NCBI GenBank assembly: GCA_965243545.1 | Contig: OZ251573.1 | Span: 1-64,000 of the forward strand | Origin: CATQHW01 sp965243545 | GTDB lineage: Bacteria > Spirochaetota > Spirochaetia > SZUA-6 > Bin103 | Length of the DNA: 64,000 nt | Reading direction: 5' to 3' | Part shown: one piece after another, positions 42,360 to 50,788 of the stretch | Layout of the letters: every line of letters starts with the position of its first letter | Numbering within the stretch: the first letter of the stretch is position 1 | Notes under the pieces: generated by a model | Told to the model about the DNA's origin: nothing | The model's input: the letters and a program-made list of their open reading frames with translations, nothing else | Databases searched by the model: none | Position numbers and translations under genes: made by a program

Positions 42360-42619
42360 CTGGCCGCCTCCTTGATGACCTGCCGCACCGACCAGCCCGG
42401 ATGCTCGGTCTTGAGCGCTATCAGCAACTCGGCCGCCTGCGGCGGCAGCCGCCGCGGCCGGCCTCGGTCAGCGCGCGGCTTGGGGTACAGCGCATCGAAG
42501 CCGCCGTAGCGATAGGCGTGCAGCCAGTCGCGCAACGTCTCGGCGGCCACGCGGGTGCGCGGGGTGCCGGGAATGTCGTAGGTCTGCGCGGCCTTCGCGC
42601 GCAACTGCTCGCCGCCCCA
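42360..42619 (-). mobile_element. IS transposase fragment A (helix-turn-helix part)
   Basis: Reads LRAKAAQTYDIPGTPRTRVA, then WLHAYRYGGFDALYPKPRAD, RGRPRRLPPQAAELLIALKT and SVRQVIKEA: the HTH part of an IS481-like transposase (two winged/HTH domains before the DDE core). The DDE core is missing. About 95% identical in DNA to 44275-44489. At 42619 it is fused to IS21 istB sequence. Confidence 0.75.
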
Positions 42620-42747
42620 GTTCGCGGTCATCGCACGCCTCCAGCAGCTGCCGCGCCAGATCGTGGGCTTTGGCGAACCGGACCCGGAACCGGCGCCTGG
42701 CAGCTTCCACGCCGAGCGCGATAGCCAGATGCGACTTGCCGGTGCTC
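42620..42747 (-). mobile_element. IS21-type istB fragment
   Basis: Reads STGKSHLAIALGVEAARRRF and RVRFAKAHDLARQLLEACDD RELG, the Walker A region and following helix of the IstB ATPase of IS21 elements, cut at both ends. The right edge is at 42747; on the left it joins the HTH transposase fragment within one open frame. Confidence 0.75.
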
Positions 42748-42799
42748 CATCAGCCGTCCGGCGATCTGTGCGTCAGCGACGCGCCGCACGGGACCGGCG

Positions 42800-43492
42800 T
42801 CAGGTGATCAGAACCCGTTCGGGGACTTCCAGGTACCGCACGCCGGCGGCATCGGCTCGTTCCCGGTCGACCGCGTCGATCCGATGTCCGACCACCACCG
42901 CCACGCCATCCTCGCCGAACACGGCGGCGAGCGTATCCGCGCTGGTGCGGCTGCGGGTCAGGTCGTCGACGTCGAGCCGATTGGCTACCTCCACGGCAAT
43001 CCAGACCGGCGCGCGGTCGCTCTGCCGTTGCGCCCGCACGATGATGTCGGTGGCGGTGATCCGTTGCTCTTGGTCCGAGCTGATACGACCCTCGTCGGCG
43101 GCCGTGGCGATCGCTTCGCTGAAGTCATCGGGAGCCTGGTGCACGGCGCTCTGAATGATGCGGGTACGGCGCACCTGCAAGCTCTGACTCAGCAGGGGCC
43201 GAATCCTGCGATGTACTTTCATCTCCAGGTCGGAGCCCTTCAAGGCCCCGACGTCGGTCTTGAGCACCGCCACGTCGGTCTTGAGCGCCGCCACGTCGGT
43301 CTTGAGCGCCGCCACGTCGATCTTGAGTTCCGCCACGTCCTTTTCGATGCGATCCAGACGCGCAGGCACGCCAAGGAACTCATTGGTGAGCATGGCGCGC
43401 AACAGCAGGCGTTGAGCGTGCGGATTGGCGTCCAGCTCAGCGATAATGCGGGCTACGAGCGATTCCGGAGTGAGTTGTCGTTCAGCCGTCAT
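42800..43492 (-). CDS. Coiled-coil protein with nuclease-like C-domain
   Basis: 230 aa. The N-terminal part (MTAERQLTPESLVARIIAEL) leads to a coiled coil of five heptads around residues 55-88 (DVAELKI, DVAALKT twice, DVAVLKT, DVGALKG). The C-terminal half ends with APVWIAVEVANRLDVDDLTR, then LAAVFGEDGVAVVVGHRID, which looks like the core of a PD-(D/E)XK-type fold (Glu in VEV, strand VAVVVG). Proteins of this kind are common in multiple copies in cyanobacteria and spirochaetes; none is characterised to my knowledge. Flanked on both sides by IS debris. Confidence 0.7.
   Translation of the reverse strand: MTAERQLTPESLVARIIAELDANPHAQRLLLRAMLTNEFLGVPARLDRIEKDVAELKIDVAALKTDVAALKTDVAVLKTDVGALKGSDLEMKVHRRIRPLLSQSLQVRRTRIIQSAVHQAPDDFSEAIATAADEGRISSDQEQRITATDIIVRAQRQSDRAPVWIAVEVANRLDVDDLTRSRTSADTLAAVFGEDGVAVVVGHRIDAVDRERADAAGVRYLEVPERVLIT
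43251..43340. repeat. 21-bp tandem repeat coding for the heptads
   Basis: Four units of ACGTCGGTCTTGAGCGCCGCC (one or two changes each) and part of a fifth. A 7-codon unit, so gain or loss lengthens the coiled coil without frameshift. Confidence 0.85.
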
Positions 43493-43860
43493 GTGAATCC
43501 AACGTCCGCGCTCAAGCTACCGGCTGGCTCTGCTCCGGTCAAGTTCAGGGATTCCCGAGCCCGCGGCGCAACTCGGTGAGGCCGACCAGCAGCCAGCGAG
43601 CACAACGCCACGAAACGGCAGCCGGCGAATTCAGCCGGCAGCGAGAGGATGGCCGCCCGTAGCGCGTCCCGGACCAGCTTCACGCGGCCGTCCCTGCCAG
43701 CCAATCGCGCTGGGCAGTCCGACGTGGGTCGGTGCGCGCTACGAACGGTCCATAGTGGGCATGACGCTGACCAACGGCGAGCCGATGACGAGCGCGGCGC
43801 GGTCGGTGAAATGCCTCGGCACGCCCGACGCGGCTCGTCGTAGACCCGCCGCACCCTGGC
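43493..43860. other. Gene-free stretch with duplicated debris
   Basis: No convincing gene. 43616-43687 is a repeat of 44809-44882; read leftward both code VR(D/A)ALRA(A/V)ILSLP, perhaps a remnant of a small phage or IS protein. Between 43690 and 43860 there are only broken frames. Confidence 0.5.
43616..43687. repeat. About 72-bp repeat, copy 1
   Basis: CGGCAGCCGGC and, further on, GGCAGCGAGAGGAT and CACGCGGC are shared with 44809-44882. Same orientation, roughly 85% identical by eye. Confidence 0.65.
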
Positions 43861-43905
43861 GCGCTGGTACCGTTCGATGGTCTGTGCGGTGATCGTTCGT
43901 GCGGT
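43861..43905 (-). mobile_element. Transposase N-terminal fragment (second copy)
   Basis: Reads ITAQTIERYQRA, like ITAQTVER at 33.1 kb. It joins the truncated Rpn-type nuclease at its right end and loses similarity at its left end. Confidence 0.5.
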
Positions 43906-43909
43906 GCTG

Positions 43910-44263
43910 ATGGCTGAGGTGTCGCCGGAGGGAGAGGTGGAGGTGCTGGCGCGGCACGTGGAGTACGTGCTGGCGACGCAGTCGGAGGAAGGGCTGCGAG
44001 CGTTCAGGGCAGCGTTGCGGCGCAACGTGCCCGGTCGTGGAGGAGAGCTTATGACTTACGTGGAACAGATAGAGGAGCGAGGCCGTCAGGAGGGCCGCCG
44101 GGAGGGCCGTCAGGAAGGCGTCTTGCGCACCATTGAAGGATTTCTGCAGCGCGATGTCCCGTGGTCGACCATCAAGGAGGCGACCAGCATCGACGAGTCC
44201 GAATTCGAGCGCCTCAAGCAGCAACTGGACGCCGGTGGCCCCGGCGCCGACCAATCCAACTGA
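43910..44263 (+). pseudogene. Rpn/YhgA-type PD-(D/E)XK nuclease, C-terminal remnant
   Basis: About 117 codons from ATG 43910. ELMTYVEQIEERGRQEGRRE, a GRQEGRREGRQEG repeat and VLRTIEGFLQRDVPWSTIKE match the C-terminus of the Rpn family (recombination-promoting nucleases, once called putative transposases). The N-terminal nuclease core is missing; the frame upstream of 43910 is antisense to transposase sequence, so the gene was cut by that element. Confidence 0.7.
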
Positions 44264-44269
44264 CCAGGA

Positions 44270-44583
44270 TGGGTGCTCGGTCTTGAGCGCTATCAGCAAC
44301 TCGGCCGCCTGCGGCGGCAGCCGCCGCGGCCGGCCTCGGTCAGCCCGCGGCTTGGGGTACAGCGCATCGAAGCCGCCGAGACGATAGGCGTGCAGCCAGT
44401 CGCGTAGCATCTCGGCGGCCACGCTAGTGCGCAGCGTGCCGGGAATGTCGTAGGTCTGCGCGGCCTTCGCGCGCAACTGCTCGCCGATCCCGGCCGCGCC
44501 GGGCGGCTGGTGGGCCAAGTCGGCGATCAAGCGGTAGCGGAACAGCGCCACCGCGCGGCGCTGAGCTTCTTCGGCGTCGTTCA
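44270..44583 (-). mobile_element. IS transposase fragment B (HTH part with start)
   Basis: Starts MNDAEEAQRRAVALFRYRLI, then ADLAHQPPGAAGIGEQLRAK and the same HTH blocks as fragment A, ending ALKTEHPSWSVGLV where it meets the Rpn remnant. It preserves the element's start codon at 44583. The DDE core is missing. Confidence 0.75.
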
Positions 44584-44989
44584 TGTCGGTCACTCCTCGC
44601 GGTTCGGGGGTTCGCGCCGTCGGCGGCCTCCGTAGTGTGTGGTCATCACTGGGTCGACGGACCAAAAGTGGGATTCCCAGCCCCGTCGAGGCGGGGGCGC
44701 AATCCGAGCGGCGCCGGTGGCGACGGCAACGACGAGGCGGCCAGCGTCCGCAGCCTCACCAACACCGCCTTGGTCCCCAACCGTTTGCGGCAGGCGCTCA
44801 GTTCGGGGCGGCAGCCGGCCAGCTCGTCAGGCAGCGAGAGGATCACCGCCCGCAGCGCCGCCCGCACCAGCTTTCACGCGGCGTTCCAGTCCCGTGCCGG
44901 GCGAACGAGCTCGACGGCTACCTCGCGCACCGCCTGCAGCGCTTCAACGCCGGCCCATCAGCCCGGTCTGACAGCGCCCGGCCGGCAGT
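44584..44989. other. Gene-free stretch with repeat copy 2
   Basis: No supported gene. 44809-44882 repeats 43616-43687. The rest shows only short unrelated frames; a leftward frame from 44867 opens with MRAALRAVILSLPDELAGC, then loses any protein-like pattern. Confidence 0.5.
44809..44882. repeat. About 72-bp repeat, copy 2
   Basis: See 43616-43687. The two copies flank the Rpn remnant and HTH fragment B at a distance of 1.2 kb. Confidence 0.65.
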
Positions 44990-45505
44990 TTACGCCGCTC
45001 CCTTCCGAGTTTCGCGCACTTGGCGGCGGTCATGCACCGGCATGCGGTCCGGCGCTCCGGCATTCATCAATGCTCCTGCGATCACGCCCTCGACCTTCGA
45101 CAGCCGATGCCCGACGTTGATCAGACGCTCGTTGGCTTCCTTGACACCGCCTTCCAGCCCGTCGATACGAGCGTCGAGCCGGCCCTCGGTCGCCTGCATC
45201 TCAGCCCGCAGCCGGCCCTCGGTCGCCTTCACGTCATCGCGGAGCACCGCGATGTCCTCACGGAACCCGCTGATCGCGCCGTCAATACGAGATTCGAGCC
45301 GGCTGTCGCCCGCTCTCATCTCCTCCCGCAGCCTGCCGATGGCCGCCTCAAGCCGGCCTTCGCCCGCCTTCGTCTCCTCACGGAGCAGGGCCATGTCCTT
45401 ACGGTGCCGGCCGTCGATCCACCGGATCAACGCGAACATGACGGCGCCGAGCGGGATGGTGCCGCCGACGATCGCCCCGATGGTCGCCATCAGATTCTGG
45501 TCCAT
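44990..45505 (-). CDS. Membrane-anchored coiled-coil protein
   Basis: 171 aa. An N-terminal helix (about 6-27, LMATIGAIVGGTIPLGAVMF) is followed by RWIDGRHRKDM and a long helical part with repeats of the type GRLEAAIGRLREEMRAGDSR, SRIDGAISGFREDIAVLRDD and TEGRLDARIDGLEGGVKEAN, i.e. 11- and 14-residue amphipathic repeats like those of DUF1640 or apolipoprotein-type coiled coils. Probably sits in the membrane with a cytoplasmic rod. Similar small proteins are common beside mobile DNA. No function known. Confidence 0.7.
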   Translation of the reverse strand: MDQNLMATIGAIVGGTIPLGAVMFALIRWIDGRHRKDMALLREETKAGEGRLEAAIGRLREEMRAGDSRLESRIDGAISGFREDIAVLRDDVKATEGRLRAEMQATEGRLDARIDGLEGGVKEANERLINVGHRLSKVEGVIAGALMNAGAPDRMPVHDRRQVRETRKGAA

Positions 45506-45716
45506 TCGTCCTCCCCGAGCGCCATCCGATCCCCGGCCCGATCCTACCGGTTCGCGCGCGCGGTGTCACCGCGCCGGGGGACGGAGCGCTCTCTACACCA
45601 GACAACGCCGCGTGTTCGCTGTCGCTTCAACGCCGGCGCATCAAGTGGCGCGCCCGATCTCCGTGCGTCGTCATGGTCCGGGTGTCGCCGGCACGCTTGG
45701 CCGCCGGGCTCAACGG

Positions 45717-45900
45717 TCACCCGGCAGACGCATCGACGCGGGTTGACAGCGCAGTCGGCAGTTGCATGCGCAGGACGGCCACCAGCCGCTTGCCGCGCAG
45801 GAACCCGAACAGATGCCAGACCCCGTGCACCGCCGCTGCCACGCGCTCATCGTAGTGGCGGGCGCTGCGGCGTCGCAGGCGGCGCTGACCGACCACGACG
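45717..45900 (-). mobile_element. Transposase fragment, central part
   Basis: Reads VVVGQRRLRRRSARHYDERV, AAAVHGVWHLFGFLRGKRLV and AVLRMQLPTAL before a TGA at 45717. This is the stretch that follows the N-terminal domain of the transposase whose start lies at 33.0-33.18 kb (both share VAV-VGQR). The rest is lost. 45506-45716 holds no gene that I can see. Confidence 0.6.
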
Positions 45901-45903
45901 GCT

Positions 45904-46128
45904 ATGAGCCTCTACCTGAGTTGCGGCGTCAGTTGGCTTGCCAACCGACTGGCAACGATCTGCGTGTGGAACAGGGCAGGCGAAAAGGTCGAACAAGTAT
46001 TCGCCTCCAGCATCGTGCTGGTCTGCCGGCGGAGGCCCGCCGATGCTCCGCGCGCCACGCGCCGGAATCTTCGGGACGCGCTGGAGGCGTTGTTGCGCCG
46101 AGCGGGCATCGACCCGAAGCAGGGATGA
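45904..46128 (+). CDS. Hypothetical protein fragment
   Basis: 74 codons, MSLYLSCGVSWLANRLATIC, with a C-terminus RNLRDALEALLRRAGIDPKQ that looks coding. No ribosome site and no recognisable domain; the frame may be the tail of a gene broken by the neighbouring transposase debris. Low confidence. Confidence 0.25.
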   Translation: MSLYLSCGVSWLANRLATICVWNRAGEKVEQVFASSIVLVCRRRPADAPRATRRNLRDALEALLRRAGIDPKQG

Positions 46129-46151
46129 GTTAGGTTAGGCCCCCGCGGATG

Positions 46152-46160
46152 TGCTACGGT
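46152..46160 (+). promoter_or_regulatory. Extended -10-like element before the CotH gene
   Basis: TGC-TACGGT, ending 6 bp before the ATG at 46167. The same GCTACGGT string occurs upstream of the M24 gene (13155-13162) and the sugar-binding protein gene (48437-48444). Confidence 0.35.
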
Positions 46161-46166
46161 AGAGTC

Positions 46167-48368
46167 ATGCTGAAGGTTCGGATGCGTGCCGGTGGGCTGC
46201 GGGGGGCTGCGTTCCTCGCCGTGTTGTCAGGTGGACTGCTGCTCATGGCGAATCAGCCGGTCGCGGCGCAGGAGGAGGCGGGCGGCCATCCGACCGACCC
46301 CTGGTTTGCCCTCGATCACGTGCTCGACGTGGCCGTGGAGATGGACCCCGGGGACTGGGACACCCTGCGCCGGCAGACGCGGACCTGGGGCGATGCGTTC
46401 GGCGGCACGGAGTGCCTGGCCCAGCCGTTCGCCTCGGTCTTTTCCTGGTTTACGGCGGACGTCACGGTCGACGGCCAGCGCTACGGCGACGTCGGGGTGC
46501 GCAAGAAGGGGTTTCTCGGCTCGCTCAGCGAAGAGAAGCCGTCGCTCAAGATCGGCTTCGACAAGTTCACGGACGATCAGGCGCTCGGCGGCGTGCTCCG
46601 GCGCCTCACCCTCAACAACAGCCTGCAAGACCCGTCGTTGCTCAACACCTGCATGGCGTACCAGGTGTTTGCCGCCGCCGGGTTGCCGGCGCCGCGTTGC
46701 AACTACGCCCGGGTCGCCGTAAACCGCGAGCCGCTCGGCCTCTACGTGCACGTCGAGGACATCGAGCGCTCGCTCCTGGAGCGCGCCTTTGCCGATGCCG
46801 GCGGCAACCTGTACGAAGGAACGGTAAGCGACTTCCGGCCCGAGTTCCGCGGCACCATCGACAAGAAGACCAACCGGGACTCCGGCGACTGGTCGGACGT
46901 CGACGCCGTGGTGGCCGCCCTGCAGGACCCCTCACCGGCCGGCCTGGAGGCCCTGGCCGCGACCGTCGACCTCGACCAATTCCTCGCCTTCTGGGCGGCC
47001 GAGGCGCTGGTCGGGCACTGGGACGGCTACGCCGGCGACCGCAACAACTTCTACGTGTACCGCGAGCCGGAGGGGCGCTTCACGTTCATCCCGTGGGGGG
47101 CGGACGATACGTTCAGGACCACCGACAACCCCTTCGACGACTTCGTGTCGCCGCCGTCGGTCATGGCGCACGGCGCCATCGCCCACCGCCTGTACGGCGA
47201 CGGCGAGTGGCGGGCGCGGTATGCCGCGCGCCTGCGGGAACTGCTCGATACGGTCTGGGACGAAGCGGAACTGCTGCGCCGTAGCTTGCAAATGGCGGTG
47301 GTCGTGCAGACCCACGCGTTGCCCGAACGGCGCGCCGAGGCCGCCGCCGACGCCAAGCGCGTGCGCCAATTCATCCGCGGGCGGCGGGCCGAGATCATGG
47401 CCGACCTGCAGCCCGCCCCGCCGGACTGGCCGTGGCCCCTCGCCCCCGCGGAGGTGTGCCTGGGCGAGCCGACCGTGCTGGAGCTGTGGTTCAAGACCGC
47501 CTGGGGCACCAAGGAAGGCGCCGACCCGTTCGTGGCCGGCGCCGTAACCCGCTTCCTGGTGGATGGAGCGGAACAGCCGGTCGGGAACACCGGCGTTACC
47601 GCGGGCATGGCGCGGCCCGACGAAGCGGCGCAGATGGGAGTCGAGGAGGCAGCCGTGGTCACCCTGATGACGAGGGAGCCGGATTTCTCCATCGACGGAA
47701 TCACGGCTTGGCTGCCGCCCGACCGCGCCGCCGCCGGCGCCCGGCTGGCCATCGGCGAGCAGGGGGTGGGCGGCGCCGCCTGGTCACTGGCGCCCGGCGC
47801 CGCGGAGCCGAAGGACGTTATCCCGATCCTCAGCGGCAGGCTGGAGTTGGACGCGGCCGGCACGAAACCGGGGGCCGTCGTCTCCGGCCGCTTCTACGGC
47901 ACGCTGTGGGGCGTCGCCGAACCGGACACGACCGAAGGCGAAGACGAACCGGCAGCGGCCGCACCCGGCGACTCCGGTCTGGTCATCAACGAGGTGGCTG
48001 CCCGCGGCGAACCGCGCGACTGGTTCGAGCTTTACAACGCGTCGGATGAGCCGTTGCCGCTCGCCGGCTATGTATTTGCCGACGACCTGACCGACCGCGG
48101 CAAGCGCACCCCGTTCCCGGAGGGTCTGATCATCGAACCGGGCGCCTACCTGCGGATCGAATTGGACTCGGACGGTTGGCCCGGCTTCGCGCTCGGCAGG
48201 GACGAGGAGCTCGGCATCTGGTCGACGGACGGCGACCCGGTGGCGCAGGTCGACTGGCAGCGGGGAGACTCCGACGACGGAATGAGCTACGCCCGCGTGC
48301 CCGACGTCACCGGCCCCTTCCAAACCGTAACCGCCCCCACTCCGGGCGCCCCGAACGCCGCGCCCTGA
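46167..48368 (+). CDS. Secreted CotH-kinase family protein with C-terminal lamin-tail domain
   Basis: 733 aa from ATG 46167 (an in-frame ATG lies at 46149). A signal peptide ends at about PVAAQEEA. The CotH domain (about 40-420) opens VLDVAVEMDPGDWDTLRRQT, with the metal/ATP-side GVRKKGF, LGLYVHVEDIERSLLERAF, RNNFYVYREPEGRFTFIPWG and ADDTF. CotH of Bacillus phosphorylates spore-coat proteins, so this may be an extracellular protein kinase. A middle Ig-like part (about 455-580) follows, then a C-terminal LTD domain (SGLVINEVAARGEPRDWFEL to APTPGAPNAAP). The LTD resembles the lipoprotein at 2217. Upstream is IS debris, downstream the sugar operon after 130 bp. Confidence 0.88.
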   Translation: MLKVRMRAGGLRGAAFLAVLSGGLLLMANQPVAAQEEAGGHPTDPWFALDHVLDVAVEMDPGDWDTLRRQTRTWGDAFGGTECLAQPFASVFSWFTADVTVDGQRYGDVGVRKKGFLGSLSEEKPSLKIGFDKFTDDQALGGVLRRLTLNNSLQDPSLLNTCMAYQVFAAAGLPAPRCNYARVAVNREPLGLYVHVEDIERSLLERAFADAGGNLYEGTVSDFRPEFRGTIDKKTNRDSGDWSDVDAVVAALQDPSPAGLEALAATVDLDQFLAFWAAEALVGHWDGYAGDRNNFYVYREPEGRFTFIPWGADDTFRTTDNPFDDFVSPPSVMAHGAIAHRLYGDGEWRARYAARLRELLDTVWDEAELLRRSLQMAVVVQTHALPERRAEAAADAKRVRQFIRGRRAEIMADLQPAPPDWPWPLAPAEVCLGEPTVLELWFKTAWGTKEGADPFVAGAVTRFLVDGAEQPVGNTGVTAGMARPDEAAQMGVEEAAVVTLMTREPDFSIDGITAWLPPDRAAAGARLAIGEQGVGGAAWSLAPGAAEPKDVIPILSGRLELDAAGTKPGAVVSGRFYGTLWGVAEPDTTEGEDEPAAAAPGDSGLVINEVAARGEPRDWFELYNASDEPLPLAGYVFADDLTDRGKRTPFPEGLIIEPGAYLRIELDSDGWPGFALGRDEELGIWSTDGDPVAQVDWQRGDSDDGMSYARVPDVTGPFQTVTAPTPGAPNAAP

Positions 48369-48435
48369 CAATCAAGATCGGCGCCACGCCGCACGTCACC
48401 TTGGCATCCTCCGTCTTTGACGGCATGGGCGTTCA

Positions 48436-48444
48436 TGCTACGGT
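48436..48444 (+). promoter_or_regulatory. Extended -10-like element of the sugar operon
   Basis: TGC-TACGGT, with TTGACG (48417-48422) 16 bp upstream as a plausible -35. It gives a leader of about 45 nt with a good ribosome site (AAAGGAG) 7 bp before the ATG at 48499. Confidence 0.45.
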
Positions 48445-48498
48445 TGACGGGCCTCCCATCAGGAGGCCAGCCAATCTCACACGGAAAGGAGTTGCGAG

Positions 48499-49812
48499 AT
48501 GAGAAGCAAAATCGTGCTTTCAGCCGTCCTGGCGTGTCTGCTCGCCGGCGGGTTCGCGTTCGCCGAGGGCGAAGTCGAAGGTTCCGGCGAAAAGACCATC
48601 ACGTTCTGGCACCACACCTATACGGTGGCGACCGAATGGATGCGCGCGCAAGCCGCCGAGTACCTGGAGGACCATCCCGGCCTGCAGATCGACATCATCG
48701 AATATCCGCACGGCGACTACGAGGTGCGCCTGCGCGCGGCGATAGCGGCCGGCGATCCGCCCGACATTCTCAACGTCCTGGACTACCTGTTCCCGGAGTT
48801 CTACCAGAAGGGTTGGTTGGCGCCGGTCGATCCCGGCGCATTTGGCGTGAGCACGCAACAGGACGTCGTCGACCTGTTCGTCGACCCGGCGCTGGAGGGC
48901 ATGGTGTTCGACGGCCAGGTCTACGGCGTGCCGGCCGAGTTCAACACCTTCGTGCTGTTCCTCAACCGGGAGATGTTTCAGGAGGCCGGCCTGGACGCCT
49001 CCGCGCTGTCGGCGCAGTGGCAGGAGCGGGCCGCGACCTGGGATGAGTTCTTCGATCTGCTGGGCTCGGTCGAGCGGCGTAACGCGGACGGCGCCATCGA
49101 ACGGATCGGCTTCAACTGGGTGTGGGGACTGGATTCGTTCTGGTACGCCCAGCAGTTCTGGAACGTCACGCAGCAGTACGGCTGCGACGTCATCGACGCG
49201 GACGACCGGGTCGCGATCGACTCGCACGCCTGCGTGCAGGCGTTCGAAGACACGTGGAACCGGCTGATCGCCGAGGGGCGCGGCGGCCCCGACATCGCCA
49301 CCGCCAGTCCGGTCTACGCCTTCCAGGACTTCATGGAAGAGCGCCAGGCGGTCGTCATGGGCGGCCCGTGGGCGCCGGCGGCGTGGCGGGAGAATTCGCC
49401 CAACGTATTCGACAACTTCGTGGTGGCGCCGATTCCGCAGCGCGATCCCGACGATCCGCAGACCTTCATCCACACCTACGCGCTGGCGGTGAGCGCCGGT
49501 TCCGATGCCGAAAGCGAATCGTGGGACTTCCTGGACGTCCTGCTTTCCACGCCCGGCGAGATGTACGAGGTAGCCGGCTATATCAACGGCCGCCGCGGCA
49601 TGTTCCAGCTGCCGCAGGTGCGCAACGCGCTGCGCGGCGTGGAAGTGTACGAGCAGAGCTACGCCACCGGCAGCTTCGTCTGGCGCAGTCCGACGTGGGC
49701 GCAGGAAGGCGAGTTCATCAAGAACGCCATTGAGGAGTTTGCCGAGAGCGGCGACGTCGCCGGCGCCTTGAGCAAGGCGGCGGCCGAGATGCGCCGGCTT
49801 CGCGGCGAATAG
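48499..49812 (+). CDS. ABC sugar transporter, substrate-binding protein
   Basis: 437 aa. A signal peptide of about 22 residues ends at GFAFAEG; the mature protein begins with EGSGEKTITFWHHTYTVATE, the usual beta strand of family 1 (CUT1) solute-binding proteins. Further blocks: PDILNVLDYLFPEFYQKGWL, YGVPAEFNTFVLFLNREMFQ and QAVVMGGPWAPAAWREN. The aromatic-rich site (several Trp/Tyr) suits a sugar. No lipobox, so a soluble periplasmic protein. First gene of the operon SBP-permease-permease-ROK-aldolase; a hairpin follows it, which often raises SBP mRNA levels. Confidence 0.92.
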   Translation: MRSKIVLSAVLACLLAGGFAFAEGEVEGSGEKTITFWHHTYTVATEWMRAQAAEYLEDHPGLQIDIIEYPHGDYEVRLRAAIAAGDPPDILNVLDYLFPEFYQKGWLAPVDPGAFGVSTQQDVVDLFVDPALEGMVFDGQVYGVPAEFNTFVLFLNREMFQEAGLDASALSAQWQERAATWDEFFDLLGSVERRNADGAIERIGFNWVWGLDSFWYAQQFWNVTQQYGCDVIDADDRVAIDSHACVQAFEDTWNRLIAEGRGGPDIATASPVYAFQDFMEERQAVVMGGPWAPAAWRENSPNVFDNFVVAPIPQRDPDDPQTFIHTYALAVSAGSDAESESWDFLDVLLSTPGEMYEVAGYINGRRGMFQLPQVRNALRGVEVYEQSYATGSFVWRSPTWAQEGEFIKNAIEEFAESGDVAGALSKAAAEMRRLRGE

Positions 49813-49822
49813 GCCCGGCTCG

Positions 49823-49848
49823 GCCGGTACCGATCCATCCGGTACGGC
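49823..49848 (+). promoter_or_regulatory. Intercistronic hairpin after the binding-protein gene
   Basis: GCCGGTACC (49823-49831) pairs with GGTACGGC (49841-49848), with one bulge and a 9-base loop. No T run. Its place between SBP and permease suggests mRNA stabilisation or partial attenuation. Confidence 0.4.
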
Positions 49849-49915
49849 GCGCGGGGCGTCGGGTCAGCTGATCCGGCGCGCCCGCGCCGTTCCGGTCTCT
49901 CAAAACCTGAAACCG

Positions 49916-50788
49916 ATGTTGCGCGAACGTCATCGAGAGGCGGCGTGGGGTCTGCTGTTCGCGCTTCCCGCCATCGCGCTGCTCGCCCTGTTCAGCCTCT
50001 ATCCGATGGGGCGAGCGTTCTACTTCAGCCTCACCGACTACGATCTGCGGCCGGGACCGGCCTTCGTCGGGCTGGAAAACTACCTGCGGACCGTCGGTGG
50101 CAGCGCCTTTCTCAACTCGCTCAAGGTGAGCGTCGTGTACGTGTTCGGGACCGTCATTCCGGTATGGCTGCTCAGCTTTGGCTTGGCGTCGCTGCTGTTC
50201 AACGCCCGCCGCGGAGCCGGCGCGTGGCGAACGGTGCTGTTCCTGCCGACCGTGGTGCCGCTGCTGACGGTCACGCTGGTCTGGAAGCTGTTCTTCAACT
50301 ACCGCGGCGTGGTCAACGCACTGCTCGCTCCGATCCTGCCCGAACCGATCGCCTGGCTCACCAAGTCCGCGTACGCGCCGCTGGCGCTGATCATCACCAG
50401 CTGGTGGCACGCGGCCAGCTATTACATGATCCTGTTTCTGGCCGGACGCCAAGCGGTGCCGGCCGCGCACGAAGAGGCGGCGCAGATCGAAGGGGCCGGC
50501 GCGTGGCAGCGCCTGCGGTGGGTCGTGCTGCCGCACATGCGGCCCACGATCGTGTTGGTCATGGTGATCTCGGTCATCAACGGCTTTCGCACCTTCGCCC
50601 TGCAGCACGTCATGACCGGCGGCGGCCCCGGCACCGCCACCGAGATCATGACCCTGCTGATCTACAAGACGGCGTTCAACTTCGGCGAATACGGCGAGGC
50701 GGCGGCGATCTCCATCCTCTATCTGGTGATGATCCTGATATTCAGCGTGGCGCAGTTCCGCTTGCTGCGGGGAGCGGAGCATGGTTAG
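49916..50788 (+). CDS. ABC sugar transporter permease (MalF/UgpA-like)
   Basis: 290 aa with six membrane helices. The EAA motif, which docks on the ATPase, reads EEAAQIEGAGAWQRLRWVVLP (about 184-204). The N-terminus LLFALPAIALLALFSLYPMG is typical of CUT1 permeases. The stop region overlaps the next permease gene by 8 bp. No ATPase gene is present in this operon. Confidence 0.92.
   Translation: MLRERHREAAWGLLFALPAIALLALFSLYPMGRAFYFSLTDYDLRPGPAFVGLENYLRTVGGSAFLNSLKVSVVYVFGTVIPVWLLSFGLASLLFNARRGAGAWRTVLFLPTVVPLLTVTLVWKLFFNYRGVVNALLAPILPEPIAWLTKSAYAPLALIITSWWHAASYYMILFLAGRQAVPAAHEEAAQIEGAGAWQRLRWVVLPHMRPTIVLVMVISVINGFRTFALQHVMTGGGPGTATEIMTLLIYKTAFNFGEYGEAAAISILYLVMILIFSVAQFRLLRGAEHG

Noticed and set aside
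43493..43860. Prophage or integron remnant
   Set aside because: The repeated VRAALRAVILSLP stretch faintly recalls small phage packaging proteins, but no other phage gene, integrase with tyrosine motif or tRNA site is present.
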